From positions 124,001 through 188,000 of the forward strand of contig JAXLQL010000002.1 in NCBI GenBank assembly GCA_046331625.1: 64,000 nucleotides of DNA, read 5' to 3'. Shown here piece by piece: positions 18,093 through 26,510 of this stretch. The stretch's first letter is position 1. The number at the start of each line of letters is the position of its first letter. The stretch is from JAXLQL01 sp046331625 (lineage in GTDB: Bacteria; Acidobacteriota; Terriglobia; Bryobacterales; Bryobacteraceae). Under the pieces are notes generated by a model. It made no database searches. It was not told the DNA's origin and saw nothing but the letters and a program-made list of their open reading frames with translations. Both the position numbers and the translations under genes were made by a program.

Positions 18093-18931
18093 GCCGGTTG
18101 GGATCCTGCATCGTAGAAGAAAGATCCCATGCGGCGGAACTTGGCGTAGCGATCGTCAATCAACTGCTCGGTGGTGAGCCGGCCGAGTTCGGCAAGAGCC
18201 GCGCAGAGCTTGTTCGAGAGCTCGAATGCAGCCGCGTCAGGTTCGGCGTGGGCGCCTTCGCCGGGTTCGTCGACAATGCCATCGATCAAGCCGAGGCGCA
18301 GCATGTCGGGCGCAGTGAGCTTGAGAGCCGCGGCGGCTTTCTCGGCCTGCGCTGCATCCCGCCAGATGATGGCGGCGCAGCTTTCCGGCGAGATCACGCT
18401 ATAGACGGCGTTCTCCATCATGAGGACCCGATTGGCCACGCCGAGCGCGAGGGCGCCGCCGCTGCCGCCTTCGCCGATCACGACGGCAATGATCGGCACC
18501 CGGAGACGGGCCATCTCGCGAAGGTTGAGCGCGATCGCTTCGGCTTGGCCGCGTTCCTCGGCGTCGATTCCGGGATAGGCGCCGGGCGTGTCGAGCAGGG
18601 TGACGATCGGGCGGCGGAACTTCTCCGCCAGTCGCATCGCACGGAGCGCCTTGCGGTATCCTTCCGGCTTCGGCATCCCGAAATTGCGGTGGAGCTTTTG
18701 CTTGGTGTCGCGTCCCTTCTGCTGGCCGATCACCATCACCGGCTGGTCCCTGAGGAAACCCATGCCGCAGACGATCGCCGGATCTTCGGCATAGTGGCGG
18801 TCGCCGTGGATCTCGGTGAAATCGGCGATGTTCTTTTGGATATAGTCGAGTGCGTGAGGGCGCTTGGGATGCCGCGCCATTTGCACACGGGCCCACGCGT
18901 TGGTGGGAAGAGGAGCGGATGATGGAGACAT
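18089..18931 (-). CDS. accA: Acetyl-CoA carboxylase carboxyltransferase subunit alpha
   Basis: Transfers the carboxyl group from biotin to acetyl-CoA to make malonyl-CoA, with AccD and the AccB/AccC parts, none of which is in this window. Motifs: RPHALDYIQKNIADFTEIHG, QKGRDTKQKLHRNFGMPKPE, LLDTPGAYPGIDAEERGQAE, GEGGSGGALALG and VISPESCAAIIW. At 280 residues it is about 35 shorter than the usual form and lacks most of the N-terminal helical region. The frame stays open upstream with no clear start, so the true start could be a rare codon further up. Confidence 0.93.
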   Translation of the reverse strand: MSPSSAPLPTNAWARVQMARHPKRPHALDYIQKNIADFTEIHGDRHYAEDPAIVCGMGFLRDQPVMVIGQQKGRDTKQKLHRNFGMPKPEGYRKALRAMRLAEKFRRPIVTLLDTPGAYPGIDAEERGQAEAIALNLREMARLRVPIIAVVIGEGGSGGALALGVANRVLMMENAVYSVISPESCAAIIWRDAAQAEKAAAALKLTAPDMLRLGLIDGIVDEPGEGAHAEPDAAAFELSNKLCAALAELGRLTTEQLIDDRYAKFRRMGSFFYDAGSQPA

Positions 18932-19251
18932 TACGGTTTCAGCGCGGTCCGGGGTGGCCCGGCTGAGATAAACACTCCTTAATAGAATAGTCGATTCGGA
19001 CGGCAGTGAGTGCGCGGATGCGGCGTTCTAGCGGAAGGGCTGCACCGAAAGCGCCTCGGGTCGGTCGCAAGTATGAAGCTAATCCTGCCAAGCCTGGCAT
19101 TGTGCGGCGCCGAATCGAAGAAGGCGCGATTCTCTGGGGTATACGGTGAGGTGCTGCACCACACCAACAGGCCGGTCTAAGCTTCTGGGTTCTCGATCAC
19201 AAGAAGGCGCTCGACCGCGTGAAGTGAACGGAAGGTCGCTTCGCCGGTAGA
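18932..19251. other. Intergenic stretch between accA and garD; possible small-gene remnant
   Basis: The region holds the divergent upstream regions of accA and garD. On the plus strand 19073-19180 encodes a 35-residue frame with a signal-like start (MKLILPSLALCGAESKKARF) ending YGEVLHHTNRPV. The next frame continues LSFWVLDHKKALDRVK before a stop, so this looks like a small secreted protein broken by one frameshift. I cannot name a family, and nothing else is seen. Confidence 0.25.
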
Positions 19252-20817
19252 ATGGGTTGCTTGGATCCACTGTACGTAAGAGTTCACGCTCGCGACAACG
19301 TGGCGATTGTCGTCAATCCAGAAGGCCTGCCGGGCGGAACGGCTTTCGCCGGAGGCTTGACGCTGCGAGAGGCTATTCCGCAGTCGCACAAGGTCACGCT
19401 TAGCCGGATCGCAAAGGGTGAACCCGTGCGGCGCTATGGCGAGATCATCGGACATACCAATCGCGATCTCGAGCCCGGGTCGTGGGTGCGCGAGGACATG
19501 CTCGAGTTGCCGGTCGCGCCACCGCTCGATGAGTTGCCGCTCGCCACCGCAACGCCTGCCCCGTTGCCTCCGCTCGAAGGCTACACGTTCGAGGGCTATC
19601 GCAATGCCGATGGATCTGTGGGCACCAAGAACGTGCTCGGCATCACGACCACAGTCCAGTGCGTGGCGCCCACCGTCGAATACGCGGTTAGGCGCATCAA
19701 ATCGGAACTACTGCCGCGATTCCGCAACGTCGACGACGTAGTGGCGATCACGCATACCTACGGCTGCGGCGTGGCGATCGACGCGCCGGGCGCCGCGGTT
19801 CCAATCCGCACCATCGGGCACCTGAGCCGGCACGCCAACATCGGCGGCAATCCACTGATCGTCTCGCTCGGGTGCGAGAAGATGCAGCCTACGCGCTTGT
19901 TTCCGGGGCTGACGCTCGAACGGCTGGCGTCGCAGCAGTTGCCGGTGCTCGGCGACGATCCTTATGTGTTGAAGCTGCAGGATCAGGATCTGCGCGGCTT
20001 CGGCGAGATCATCGGCGCGATTCTGCGATACGCGGAGAAGCGGCTGGAAGAGCTCGACCGCCGCAGGCGAACGACGGTGCCGGCATCCGAACTCGTGGTC
20101 GGCGTGCAGTGTGGCGGCAGCGATGCCTTCTCCGGCGTGACGTGCAATCCTGCGGTGGGCCATTGCGCGGACCTGCTAGTGCGAGCCGGCGCGACGATCC
20201 TGTTCTCTGAGGTGACCGAGGTTCGCGATGCGGTCCACTTGCTGACGCCCCGTGCAGTGAACGAGGGTGTGGCGCGTGATTTGATCCGCGAGATGCGCTG
20301 GTATGACGAGTACCTGGCGCAGGGCGCGGCGGATCGGAGCGCGAATCCGACTCCGGGCAACAAGCGCGGCGGGTTGGCGAACGTCGTGGAGAAGGCGCTG
20401 GGATCGGTGGCGAAGTCGGGTACGAGCGCGCTGATGTCGGTGGCTTCGCACGGCGAGCGAGTTTCGTCGAGGGGCCTGGTGTTCGCGGCGACTCCGGCGA
20501 GCGACTTCATCTGCGGTACGCAGCAATTGGCGTCGATGAACATGCACGTGTTCACGACGGGCGAGGGGTCGCCTTACGGACTCGCGCTGGTTCCGGTGGT
20601 GAAGGTGTCGTCGCGCACGGCGCTCGCGGAACGGTGGCATGATCTGATCGACGTGGATGCTGGCCGGATCGCGACGGGCGAGGCGACGATCGAGAGCGTG
20701 GGCATGGAGTTGTTCCAGTTCCTGCTCGATGCTGCGAGCGGGCGTCGGAAGACGTGGGCGGATCACTGGGGATTGCACAATGCGCTGGCGCCGTTCAATC
20801 CGGGTCCGGTGACGTAA
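19252..20817 (+). CDS. garD: Galactarate dehydratase
   Basis: Dehydrates galactarate to 5-dehydro-4-deoxyglucarate, the first step of galactarate use. At 521 residues it matches the length of the Escherichia coli enzyme and aligns by eye along its whole length: an N-terminal SAF domain (LYVRVHARDNVAIVVNPEGL), LPPLEGYTFEGYRNADGSVG, HTYGCGVAIDAPGAAVPIRT, LGCEKMQPTRLFPG, QCGGSDAFSGVTCNPAVG, the RSANPTPGNKRGGLANVVEK segment and the C-terminal WGLHNALAPFNPGPVT. The next pathway enzymes are not adjacent. A TAGAAT hexamer overlaps the ATG, so an alternative in-frame TTG at 19261 is possible. Confidence 0.93.
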   Translation: MGCLDPLYVRVHARDNVAIVVNPEGLPGGTAFAGGLTLREAIPQSHKVTLSRIAKGEPVRRYGEIIGHTNRDLEPGSWVREDMLELPVAPPLDELPLATATPAPLPPLEGYTFEGYRNADGSVGTKNVLGITTTVQCVAPTVEYAVRRIKSELLPRFRNVDDVVAITHTYGCGVAIDAPGAAVPIRTIGHLSRHANIGGNPLIVSLGCEKMQPTRLFPGLTLERLASQQLPVLGDDPYVLKLQDQDLRGFGEIIGAILRYAEKRLEELDRRRRTTVPASELVVGVQCGGSDAFSGVTCNPAVGHCADLLVRAGATILFSEVTEVRDAVHLLTPRAVNEGVARDLIREMRWYDEYLAQGAADRSANPTPGNKRGGLANVVEKALGSVAKSGTSALMSVASHGERVSSRGLVFAATPASDFICGTQQLASMNMHVFTTGEGSPYGLALVPVVKVSSRTALAERWHDLIDVDAGRIATGEATIESVGMELFQFLLDAASGRRKTWADHWGLHNALAPFNPGPVT

Positions 20818-20898
20818 GCTCGATACTTGATTACCATCCGCGGGCTTCATCCAGCGCGAGGCTCTCAAAAAGACTCGCTCGCTGTGGAGATCTTCGCT

Positions 20899-20940
20899 TG
20901 TGGGGCAGGCTTCAGCCTGCGCGGGACTTCAGTCCCGCTG
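20899..20940. repeat. Interspersed double-hairpin repeat, copy C
   Basis: A near-identical copy of copy A with both hairpins perfect (GCAGGC-ttca-GCCTGC then GCGGGAC-ttca-GTCCCGC). It lies in the 3'-3' interval between garD and the converging ankyrin gene. Confidence 0.9.
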
Positions 20941-20986
20941 CTCGGGTGGCTATCACCGGGACTGAAAGCCTGTTGGCGCAGCGTGC

Positions 20987-21721
20987 TCACGACTTCAAGT
21001 ACGCGTTAGGCACGTTTCGCTCGGGTGTAGCAACTCCGTTCCGTGCGCGATAGAGGTACGCGAGATTGTCGTAGATATGGCGCTCCTCGCGGTGAAATTG
21101 CCGGTACAAGCCGCACTGGGCGTACGAGAGCGGAGTCACATCGAAGACGATGGTCTCCTACGGCATCGTTTCGCCCCAGAGCAACATCGGCACGCGGATG
21201 TCGAGCGAGGCGCCGGCCTCGACGAGCAACTCCATCATCGGCCGGCAGTAGTTGAAGATCGAGTTCACCGCGTGGAAGATGGGCGTTTGCCCGCCAATGC
21301 CGTCAGCGCCGATCAGAGAGCGCGCGTTCACGTCGGCTCCATTGGCGATGAGCGCGCGGGCGCACCGCACGGAGTTGAATTCCGCGCACAAGTGGAGCGC
21401 CGTCACGTCGCGGCATGAGGTGAACGCCGTCAACGGACTGAGCCGCGATTCGAGCGCCGCCGGAGCCAGCTTCTCGAGCGAGGCAGCGTCATCGAGCAGC
21501 ACGGCCTCGAGCAGCGGGTCGCCGATTTCCGCGCCGGCGTCGCGCATTACGCGGATGCACTCGGCGAAGCGGGTGGAGCGCAGATAGCCTTCGATCAGGC
21601 AATCGACGGGACGCTTGCCGTCGATGGGTTCGGTGGCGCTGACGCCGGCGGCCAGGATGTCGCGAATCTCCTCGGGCGAGTGGACCTCGAATGCTCCGAG
21701 GAGATCTGCTGGAGTGGCCAT
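20987..21721 (-). pseudogene. Ankyrin-repeat protein split by an in-frame TAG
   Basis: The intact part (21158-21721) encodes 187 residues with ankyrin-type helices: ATPADLLGAFEVHSPEEIRD, RPVDCLIEGYLRSTRFAEC, GAEIGDPLLEAVLLDD, VTALHLCAEFNSVRCARALI and GGQTPIFHAVNSIFNYC. The frame then meets TAG at 21158-21160 directly after LLWGETMP. Past the stop the same frame continues for 56 residues of protein-like sequence (ETIVFDVTPLSYAQCGLYRQ, then HIYDNLAYLYRARNG) to a TGA at 20987. TGG to TAG would be one base change. So this is a recent nonsense mutation, a suppressible stop or a sequencing error. Confidence 0.7.
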
Positions 21722-21757
21722 GGCGCGACAGTCCGATGGTAGCGGACAAGCGCGCGC

Positions 21758-22222
21758 CTACTGCATTGCTGAGAAGACGTAGCCCTTGTCTTTCTGGCCG
21801 AGGTGGCAGGCAAAGCACGCGGTTTTGGCGTTGGCTCCCACGGCGCGGTCAGTCTTGCTATCGCCCTTGAACCCTTCGAAGCCCCAGCCGCCGGTCTCTT
21901 TGTAACGCGCTACGTTCTTCACCATCACGCCAACCACCTTGCGACTGCCTTCGACAGTGGCGTTGTCAGCGGTCTTCGCCTCCACCAGGTCAAACACGAT
22001 CACCGCGCCGTCGGGGAACTTGCCCGAGCGATATCCCTGGACGGCCTTCGGATTGGCGTAGATGTGATGCAGTCCGCCGAACGAAGAGTAGAGGCCGTGG
22101 CCTTCGTGCAGGATCATCGACTTCACGTGTCGCCAATCGCGGTAGCCTTCCGGATACGCCACCGGCGCTTCGGACGAGCCCGCCATCGTCAAAGCAAAAA
22201 GAAGTAGAGATGTTTTGGTCAT
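21758..22222 (-). CDS. Cytochrome P460-family c-type haem protein
   Basis: A 154-residue exported protein. The start at 22222 gives a signal peptide (MTKTSLLLFALTMAGSSEA); the longer open frame upstream is not coding-like. The body has family features (YRDWRHVKSMILHEGHGLY, FPDGAVIVFDLVEAK, VVGVMVKNVARYKETGGWGFE) and a single haem c attachment motif, CFACH, near the C-terminus. P460 proteins oxidise hydroxylamine or handle nitric oxide in some bacteria; the role here is inferred. A TATTCT hexamer sits exactly 6 nt upstream of the ATG. It diverges from an HxlR regulator. Confidence 0.82.
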   Translation of the reverse strand: MTKTSLLLFALTMAGSSEAPVAYPEGYRDWRHVKSMILHEGHGLYSSFGGLHHIYANPKAVQGYRSGKFPDGAVIVFDLVEAKTADNATVEGSRKVVGVMVKNVARYKETGGWGFEGFKGDSKTDRAVGANAKTACFACHLGQKDKGYVFSAMQ

Positions 22223-22260
22223 GGCGGTAGAATACGGTGAAGTTCGCCTCTTGAAAAGCA

Positions 22261-22276
22261 GGCACAAATCAGTGCC
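22261..22276. promoter_or_regulatory. Inverted repeat between P460 and HxlR genes
   Basis: GGCAC-aaatca-GTGCC is a perfect 5-bp dyad in the 81-bp interval between the divergent P460 and HxlR genes. HxlR-type regulators bind dyads and often control the divergent neighbour, so this is a plausible operator. The assignment is positional only. Confidence 0.4.
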
Positions 22277-22303
22277 CTGGGTACTTTTCGGTCTCCATAA
22301 CTG

Positions 22304-22633
22304 ATGCGCAAAGAGAAATCGGTTCCGAGCGTGGCCCACATGATGGAAGACATCGTCGGCTGCAAGTGGTCGCTGGTGGTGCTCGGGCTGATTCGCAAGG
22401 GCGTGGCGCGTCCGGGTGCGATGGAACACGCCACAGACGGGCTGAGCAAGAAGGTGCTCAACGAGCGGTTGCGCAAGCTGGTGCGCTTCGGAATCGTGGG
22501 CAAAACGATCTATGCCGAAGTGCCGCCGAGGGTGGAGTACGAGCTCACCGATTTCGGCCGCCGCTTCTCGAAACTGCTCGATGGAATCGAGTCTTTGCAG
22601 CGCGAGATCGAGCGTGACCGGGAGATATACTAG
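22304..22633 (+). CDS. HxlR-family winged-helix transcriptional regulator
   Basis: A 109-residue DNA-binding protein with the family pattern VAHMMEDIVGCKWSLVVLGLI (helix with conserved Cys-Lys-Trp), the recognition-helix segment TDGLSKKVLNERLRKLVRFG and the wing ending EVPPRVEYELTDFGRRF. The cysteine in VGCKW is the residue used for redox or electrophile sensing in some HxlR proteins. It diverges from the cytochrome P460 gene and is immediately followed by the DUF355 gene (7 bp), so it may control both. Confidence 0.9.
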   Translation: MRKEKSVPSVAHMMEDIVGCKWSLVVLGLIRKGVARPGAMEHATDGLSKKVLNERLRKLVRFGIVGKTIYAEVPPRVEYELTDFGRRFSKLLDGIESLQREIERDREIY

Positions 22634-22640
22634 GGTGTCC

Positions 22641-23123
22641 ATGGAGCTCAAATCGGTACGGCTCGAGATCCCCGAAAACGGCAACATCATCGTCGGCCAA
22701 TCGCACTTCATCAAGACCGTCGAGGACATCTACGAAGCGATCGTGAATACGGTTCCGCAGATGAAGTTCGGCGTCGCGTTCAACGAGGCCTCGGGCGCGT
22801 GTCTCACGCGAGTGGATGGTAATGACGACGCGATGAAGGCGAACGCGCTGGCCAATGCGAGCGCCATCGCCGCCGGACACACCTTCGTGGTGTCGATGCG
22901 CGATGGATATCCGATCAACGTGCTCGGCCGCATCAAAGACGTTCCGGAAGTGGTGAACATCTTCTGCGCCACGGCGAATCCGGTGGAGGTGATCGTGGCA
23001 GAAAGCGCCCAGGGGCGCGGAGTGCTCGGCGTGATTGACGGTTCCTCGCCCAAGGGCGTGGAAGATGCAGCGGGCGCCGAGTGGCGGCACGGACTGCTGC
23101 GCAAGATCGGATATAAGCGGTGA
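22641..23123 (+). CDS. Adenosine-specific kinase-like protein (DUF355)
   Basis: A 160-residue protein of the DUF355 family, whose archaeal member was described as an adenosine-specific kinase. Typical stretches are ENGNIIVGQSHFIKTVEDIY, FGVAFNEASGACLTRVDGND, GHTFVVSMRDGYPINVLGRI, VNIFCATANPVEVIVAES and GRGVLGVIDGSSPKGVE. Length is normal. The stop overlaps the next start as GTGA, implying translational coupling with the epimerase gene. Confidence 0.88.
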   Translation: MELKSVRLEIPENGNIIVGQSHFIKTVEDIYEAIVNTVPQMKFGVAFNEASGACLTRVDGNDDAMKANALANASAIAAGHTFVVSMRDGYPINVLGRIKDVPEVVNIFCATANPVEVIVAESAQGRGVLGVIDGSSPKGVEDAAGAEWRHGLLRKIGYKR

Positions 23124-24142
23124 GACTGACGAACGAAGCCGAACTCGACGAGTTCCTCTCGCGGCCCTACGAAGAAGACATCGAGGCCATGCGCGGGCTC
23201 GGTGGCGACCTCATGCTGCTCGGCGTGGCCGGCAAAATGGGCGTCACGCTCGCCATTCGCGCCCGCCGCGCGGCCGCTGCTGCCGGAGTGAAGATGCGCG
23301 TCATCGGCGCCAGCCGGTTCGGCGACGCGGGAGCTCGCAAGCAACTGGAAGATGCTGGCGTCGAGACGATCCCGGTGGATTTGCTCGACGATGCGCAACT
23401 GCGGGAACTCCCTGACGCGGCGAACATCATCCATCTGGCGGCGCGAAAGTTCGGGTCCACCGGAGACGAGCCGTACACGTGGGCAATGAACACCTATCTG
23501 CCCGCGCGTGTGGCGGAACGTTTCAAACATTCCCGGATCTGTTTGTTTTCGAGCGGAAACGTGTATCCGCTGGTTCCGGTAACGGGCGGTGGGGCCACCG
23601 AGCAAACGCCGCTCGTGCCCGTGGGCGAGTACGCCGTCACCGCGCTCGGGCGTGAGCGCATGTTCACGCACTTCTCCTCGGCGAACGGCACGCGCGTGGC
23701 GATCCTGCGGCTGAACTACGCCGTGGAACTGCGCTACGGCGTGCTGCGCGACATCGGCGAGAAGGTGTTCGGCCGCCGCCCGGTGGATCTTGCGATGGGC
23801 AACGCCAACGTCATCTGGCAGGGCGACGCCAACTCGGCCATGCTGCGATCGTTCGCGCTCGCGTCGTCGCCCCCGCTGGTGCTGAATCTCACCGGACCCG
23901 AGACCATCTCCGTGCGCTGGGTAGCCGAGCGCTTCGGCGAACTGTTCGGAGTGAAGCCCGAGTTCGAAGGCACCGAAGGCAACACGGCGCTTCTCAACAA
24001 CGCGGCGAAATCGTTCCAGGTGTTCGGATATCCGCGCGTGAGCGTGGTACAGATCATCGAGTGGCTGGCGGCGTGGATCGGCGGGGGCGGCCGTTCGCTC
24101 GGCAAGCCGACGCATTTCGAGGCACGGGATGGGAAATTCTAA
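23120..24142 (+). CDS. NAD-dependent epimerase/dehydratase
   Basis: A 340-residue extended short-chain dehydrogenase-type protein. The Rossmann start is modified to LLGVAGKMGVTLAIRARRAA; other features are NIIHLAARKFG, FSSGNVYPLVPVTGG and LRLNYAVELRYGVLRDIGE. The canonical YxxxK pair is not obvious: around EYAVTALGRERMF the Tyr is followed by Gly-Arg rather than a Lys at +4, so catalysis may differ from classical epimerases. The GTG start overlaps the DUF355 stop; its end overlaps the DapA-like gene by 14 nt. Confidence 0.8.
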   Translation: MRLTNEAELDEFLSRPYEEDIEAMRGLGGDLMLLGVAGKMGVTLAIRARRAAAAAGVKMRVIGASRFGDAGARKQLEDAGVETIPVDLLDDAQLRELPDAANIIHLAARKFGSTGDEPYTWAMNTYLPARVAERFKHSRICLFSSGNVYPLVPVTGGGATEQTPLVPVGEYAVTALGRERMFTHFSSANGTRVAILRLNYAVELRYGVLRDIGEKVFGRRPVDLAMGNANVIWQGDANSAMLRSFALASSPPLVLNLTGPETISVRWVAERFGELFGVKPEFEGTEGNTALLNNAAKSFQVFGYPRVSVVQIIEWLAAWIGGGGRSLGKPTHFEARDGKF

Positions 24143-25151
24143 CTGGCGAGAACGGTTGCGAAAAGGATGCGTGATCCCCGCGCATCCACTGGCGCTCACG
24201 CCTGATCGCAAGCTCGATGAACGGCGGCAGCGCGCGCTCACGCGATACTACGTGGCGGCGGGAGCAGGCGGGGTAGCGGTGGGGGTCCACACCACGCAGT
24301 TCGCGATTCGCGATCCCAAGCACGGGTTGTTTCGGCCCGTGCTCGAGATCGCGGCAGAGGAAATGCACGGGCATGCGGGGCTCGTTAAAGTCGCGGGCGC
24401 CATCGGACCCACGGCGCAGGCCGTGAGCGAAGCCGAACTGGCGCGGTCGCTCGGGTACGACTCCGTGCTGTTGAGTCTCGCGGCAATGAAGACCGCGACC
24501 GTCGACGAACTCATCGATCACGCGAAAGCCGTTGCCGCGGTGATGCCGGTGTTCGGGTTCTACTTGCAGCCGGCCGTCGGCGGGCGCGTGCTGCCCTATG
24601 CCTTCTGGCGCCGATTCGCGGAGATCGAAAACGTGGTCGCCATCAAAATGGCGCCGTTCAATCGATATCAGACGCTCGACGTGATCCGCGCCGTGGCCGA
24701 GTCGGGCCGGGCGAGCGACATAGCCCTCTACACCGGCAATGACGACACCATCGTTCACGACCTGCTGACTCCGTTCCGGTTCAGCGGCAAGACGCTTCAC
24801 GTAGTGGGCGGCCTGCTGGGACACTGGGCCGTATGGACTCGCAAGGCCGTCGAGTTGCTCGAAGGCGTACAAACCGCGGAGACGATCGGACCCGAGTGGC
24901 TCACGCTCGCGGCGCAAGTGACCGACGCGAACGCTGCGTTTTTCGACGCTGCCAACAACTTCCACGGATGCATCGCAGGCATCCACGAAGTGCTTCGCCG
25001 CCAAGGCCTGTTGGCGGGACGCACTTGTCTGGACGAAAATGAAGAATTGTCCCCGGGACAGATGGAAGAGATCGACCGAGTGCTCGCCGCCTATCCGCAC
25101 TTGAACGACGACGCATTCGTCCGCGAGCACATCGATGAATGGATGAAGTAA
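24129..25151 (+). CDS. Dihydrodipicolinate synthase-family aldolase/dehydratase
   Basis: A 340-residue class I aldolase-type TIM barrel. It starts NWRERLRKGCVIPAHPLALT and has AGAGGVAVGVHTTQFAIRD in place of the usual GTTGE loop, a probable Schiff-base lysine in NVVAIKMAPFNRY, and ALYTGNDDTIV, HVVGGLLGHWAV later on. Members of this branch act on keto-acid sugars or amino acids rather than making dihydrodipicolinate. The coupling with an epimerase suggests a small catabolic pathway, which is inference. Confidence 0.82.
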   Translation: MGNSNWRERLRKGCVIPAHPLALTPDRKLDERRQRALTRYYVAAGAGGVAVGVHTTQFAIRDPKHGLFRPVLEIAAEEMHGHAGLVKVAGAIGPTAQAVSEAELARSLGYDSVLLSLAAMKTATVDELIDHAKAVAAVMPVFGFYLQPAVGGRVLPYAFWRRFAEIENVVAIKMAPFNRYQTLDVIRAVAESGRASDIALYTGNDDTIVHDLLTPFRFSGKTLHVVGGLLGHWAVWTRKAVELLEGVQTAETIGPEWLTLAAQVTDANAAFFDAANNFHGCIAGIHEVLRRQGLLAGRTCLDENEELSPGQMEEIDRVLAAYPHLNDDAFVREHIDEWMK

Positions 25152-25166
25152 GGAGAAACCACCTAC

Positions 25167-26459
25167 ATGGCTGACGACCGCAAATTCGGATTCAACACGC
25201 GCGCCTTGCACGAAGGGTACTCGCCCGACCCCACCACCCACGCTCGCGCGGTGCCGATCTATCAATCGACGTCGTTCACGTTCGATAATTCCGACCACGC
25301 CGCGAATCTGTTCGCGCTCAAGGAATTCGGCAACATCTACACGCGCATCATGAACCCGACCACGGACGTTCTCGAAAAGCGCGTGGCCTCGCTCGAATCG
25401 GGCGCGGCGGCGTTGGCGCTGGCGAGCGGCCAGGCAGCGCAGTTCCTCACCATCAACAGCCTGATGGAAGCGGGCGATGAAATGGTGTCGGCCAGCACGC
25501 TCTACGGCGGCACGTACACGCAATTCGACGTCAGCTTCCGCCGTATGGGCCTGGACGTGAAGTTCGTCGATCCCGACAATCCAGAGAACTTCCGCAAGGC
25601 GATCACTGGCAAGACCAAGCTCATCTACGCCGAGACGATTTCCAACCCGCGCGGCAACGTGCTCGACATCGAAGCCGTGGCCAAGATCGCGCATGAGCAC
25701 AATCTGCCGCTGGTGATCGACAACACCTTCGCCACTCCGTATGTGTGCCGGCCGATCGAGCACGGGGCCGACATCGTGGTCCACAGTTTGACGAAATTCA
25801 TGGGCGGCCACGGCACGTCGATCGGCGGCATCATCGTGGACGGCGCGAAGTTCGACTGGTCAAAGAGCAACCACCCCCTGCTGACCAAGCCTTCACCTGC
25901 TTATCACGGACTGGTGTTCTGGGACGTGCTGGGGCCGATCTCGTTCATCATCCGAGCCCGCGTGGAAGGCCTGCGCGATCTCGGTCCATGCATCAGCCCG
26001 TTCAATTCATTCCTGTTCCTACAAGGGATCGAGACGCTCGGCATGCGCATGGATCGGCACCTTGCGAACGCCCTCGCCGTGGCGCAGCATCTCGAAGCGC
26101 ACAAGAATGTCCTGTGGGTGAACTATCCGTCACTCACCTCGAGCCCATATCATGCGCTGGCGAAGAAGTACATGCCCAAGGGCGGCGGAGCGGTGTTCAG
26201 TTTCGGGATCAAGGGCGGTTACGATGCGGGCAAGAAGTTCGTCGACAGCTTGAAGATGTTCTCGCACTTGGCCAACGTGGGCGATGCGCGGAGTCTGGTG
26301 ATCCATCCGCCATCGACGACGCACCAGCAGCTGAGCGGACCGCAGCAGAAGGCCGCGGGCGTGACGCCGGATATGATCCGGTTGTCGGTGGGCATCGAGG
26401 ATCTCGAGGATATTCTGTGGGATCTCGATCAGGCGCTCGAGGCGAGCCAGAAGAAGTAG
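25167..26459 (+). CDS. metY: O-acetylhomoserine sulfhydrylase (aminocarboxypropyltransferase)
   Basis: PLP enzyme making homocysteine from O-acetylhomoserine and sulfide. A 430-residue protein with FNTRALHEGYSPDPTTHARA, PIYQSTSFTFDN, NIYTRIMNPTTDVLEKRVA, SGQAAQFLTI, ETISNPRGNVLDIEAVA and the PLP-lysine motif HSLTKFMGGHGTSIGG. The length is typical of the Met17/MetY group. AAGGAG upstream supports the start. It follows the DapA-like gene by 15 bp. Confidence 0.93.
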   Translation: MADDRKFGFNTRALHEGYSPDPTTHARAVPIYQSTSFTFDNSDHAANLFALKEFGNIYTRIMNPTTDVLEKRVASLESGAAALALASGQAAQFLTINSLMEAGDEMVSASTLYGGTYTQFDVSFRRMGLDVKFVDPDNPENFRKAITGKTKLIYAETISNPRGNVLDIEAVAKIAHEHNLPLVIDNTFATPYVCRPIEHGADIVVHSLTKFMGGHGTSIGGIIVDGAKFDWSKSNHPLLTKPSPAYHGLVFWDVLGPISFIIRARVEGLRDLGPCISPFNSFLFLQGIETLGMRMDRHLANALAVAQHLEAHKNVLWVNYPSLTSSPYHALAKKYMPKGGGAVFSFGIKGGYDAGKKFVDSLKMFSHLANVGDARSLVIHPPSTTHQQLSGPQQKAAGVTPDMIRLSVGIEDLEDILWDLDQALEASQKK

Positions 26460-26510
26460 CACCGAAGCATGTGTAGACCAATCGGCATTCGGAAGGAGAC
26501 TGCTGACCCG

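Noticed and set aside
22730..25811. Long minus-strand frames (503 and 585 codons) opposite the epimerase, DapA-like and metY genes
   Set aside because: Their translations are low in hydrophobic order and mirror the third-position GC bias; the plus-strand products are clear family members.
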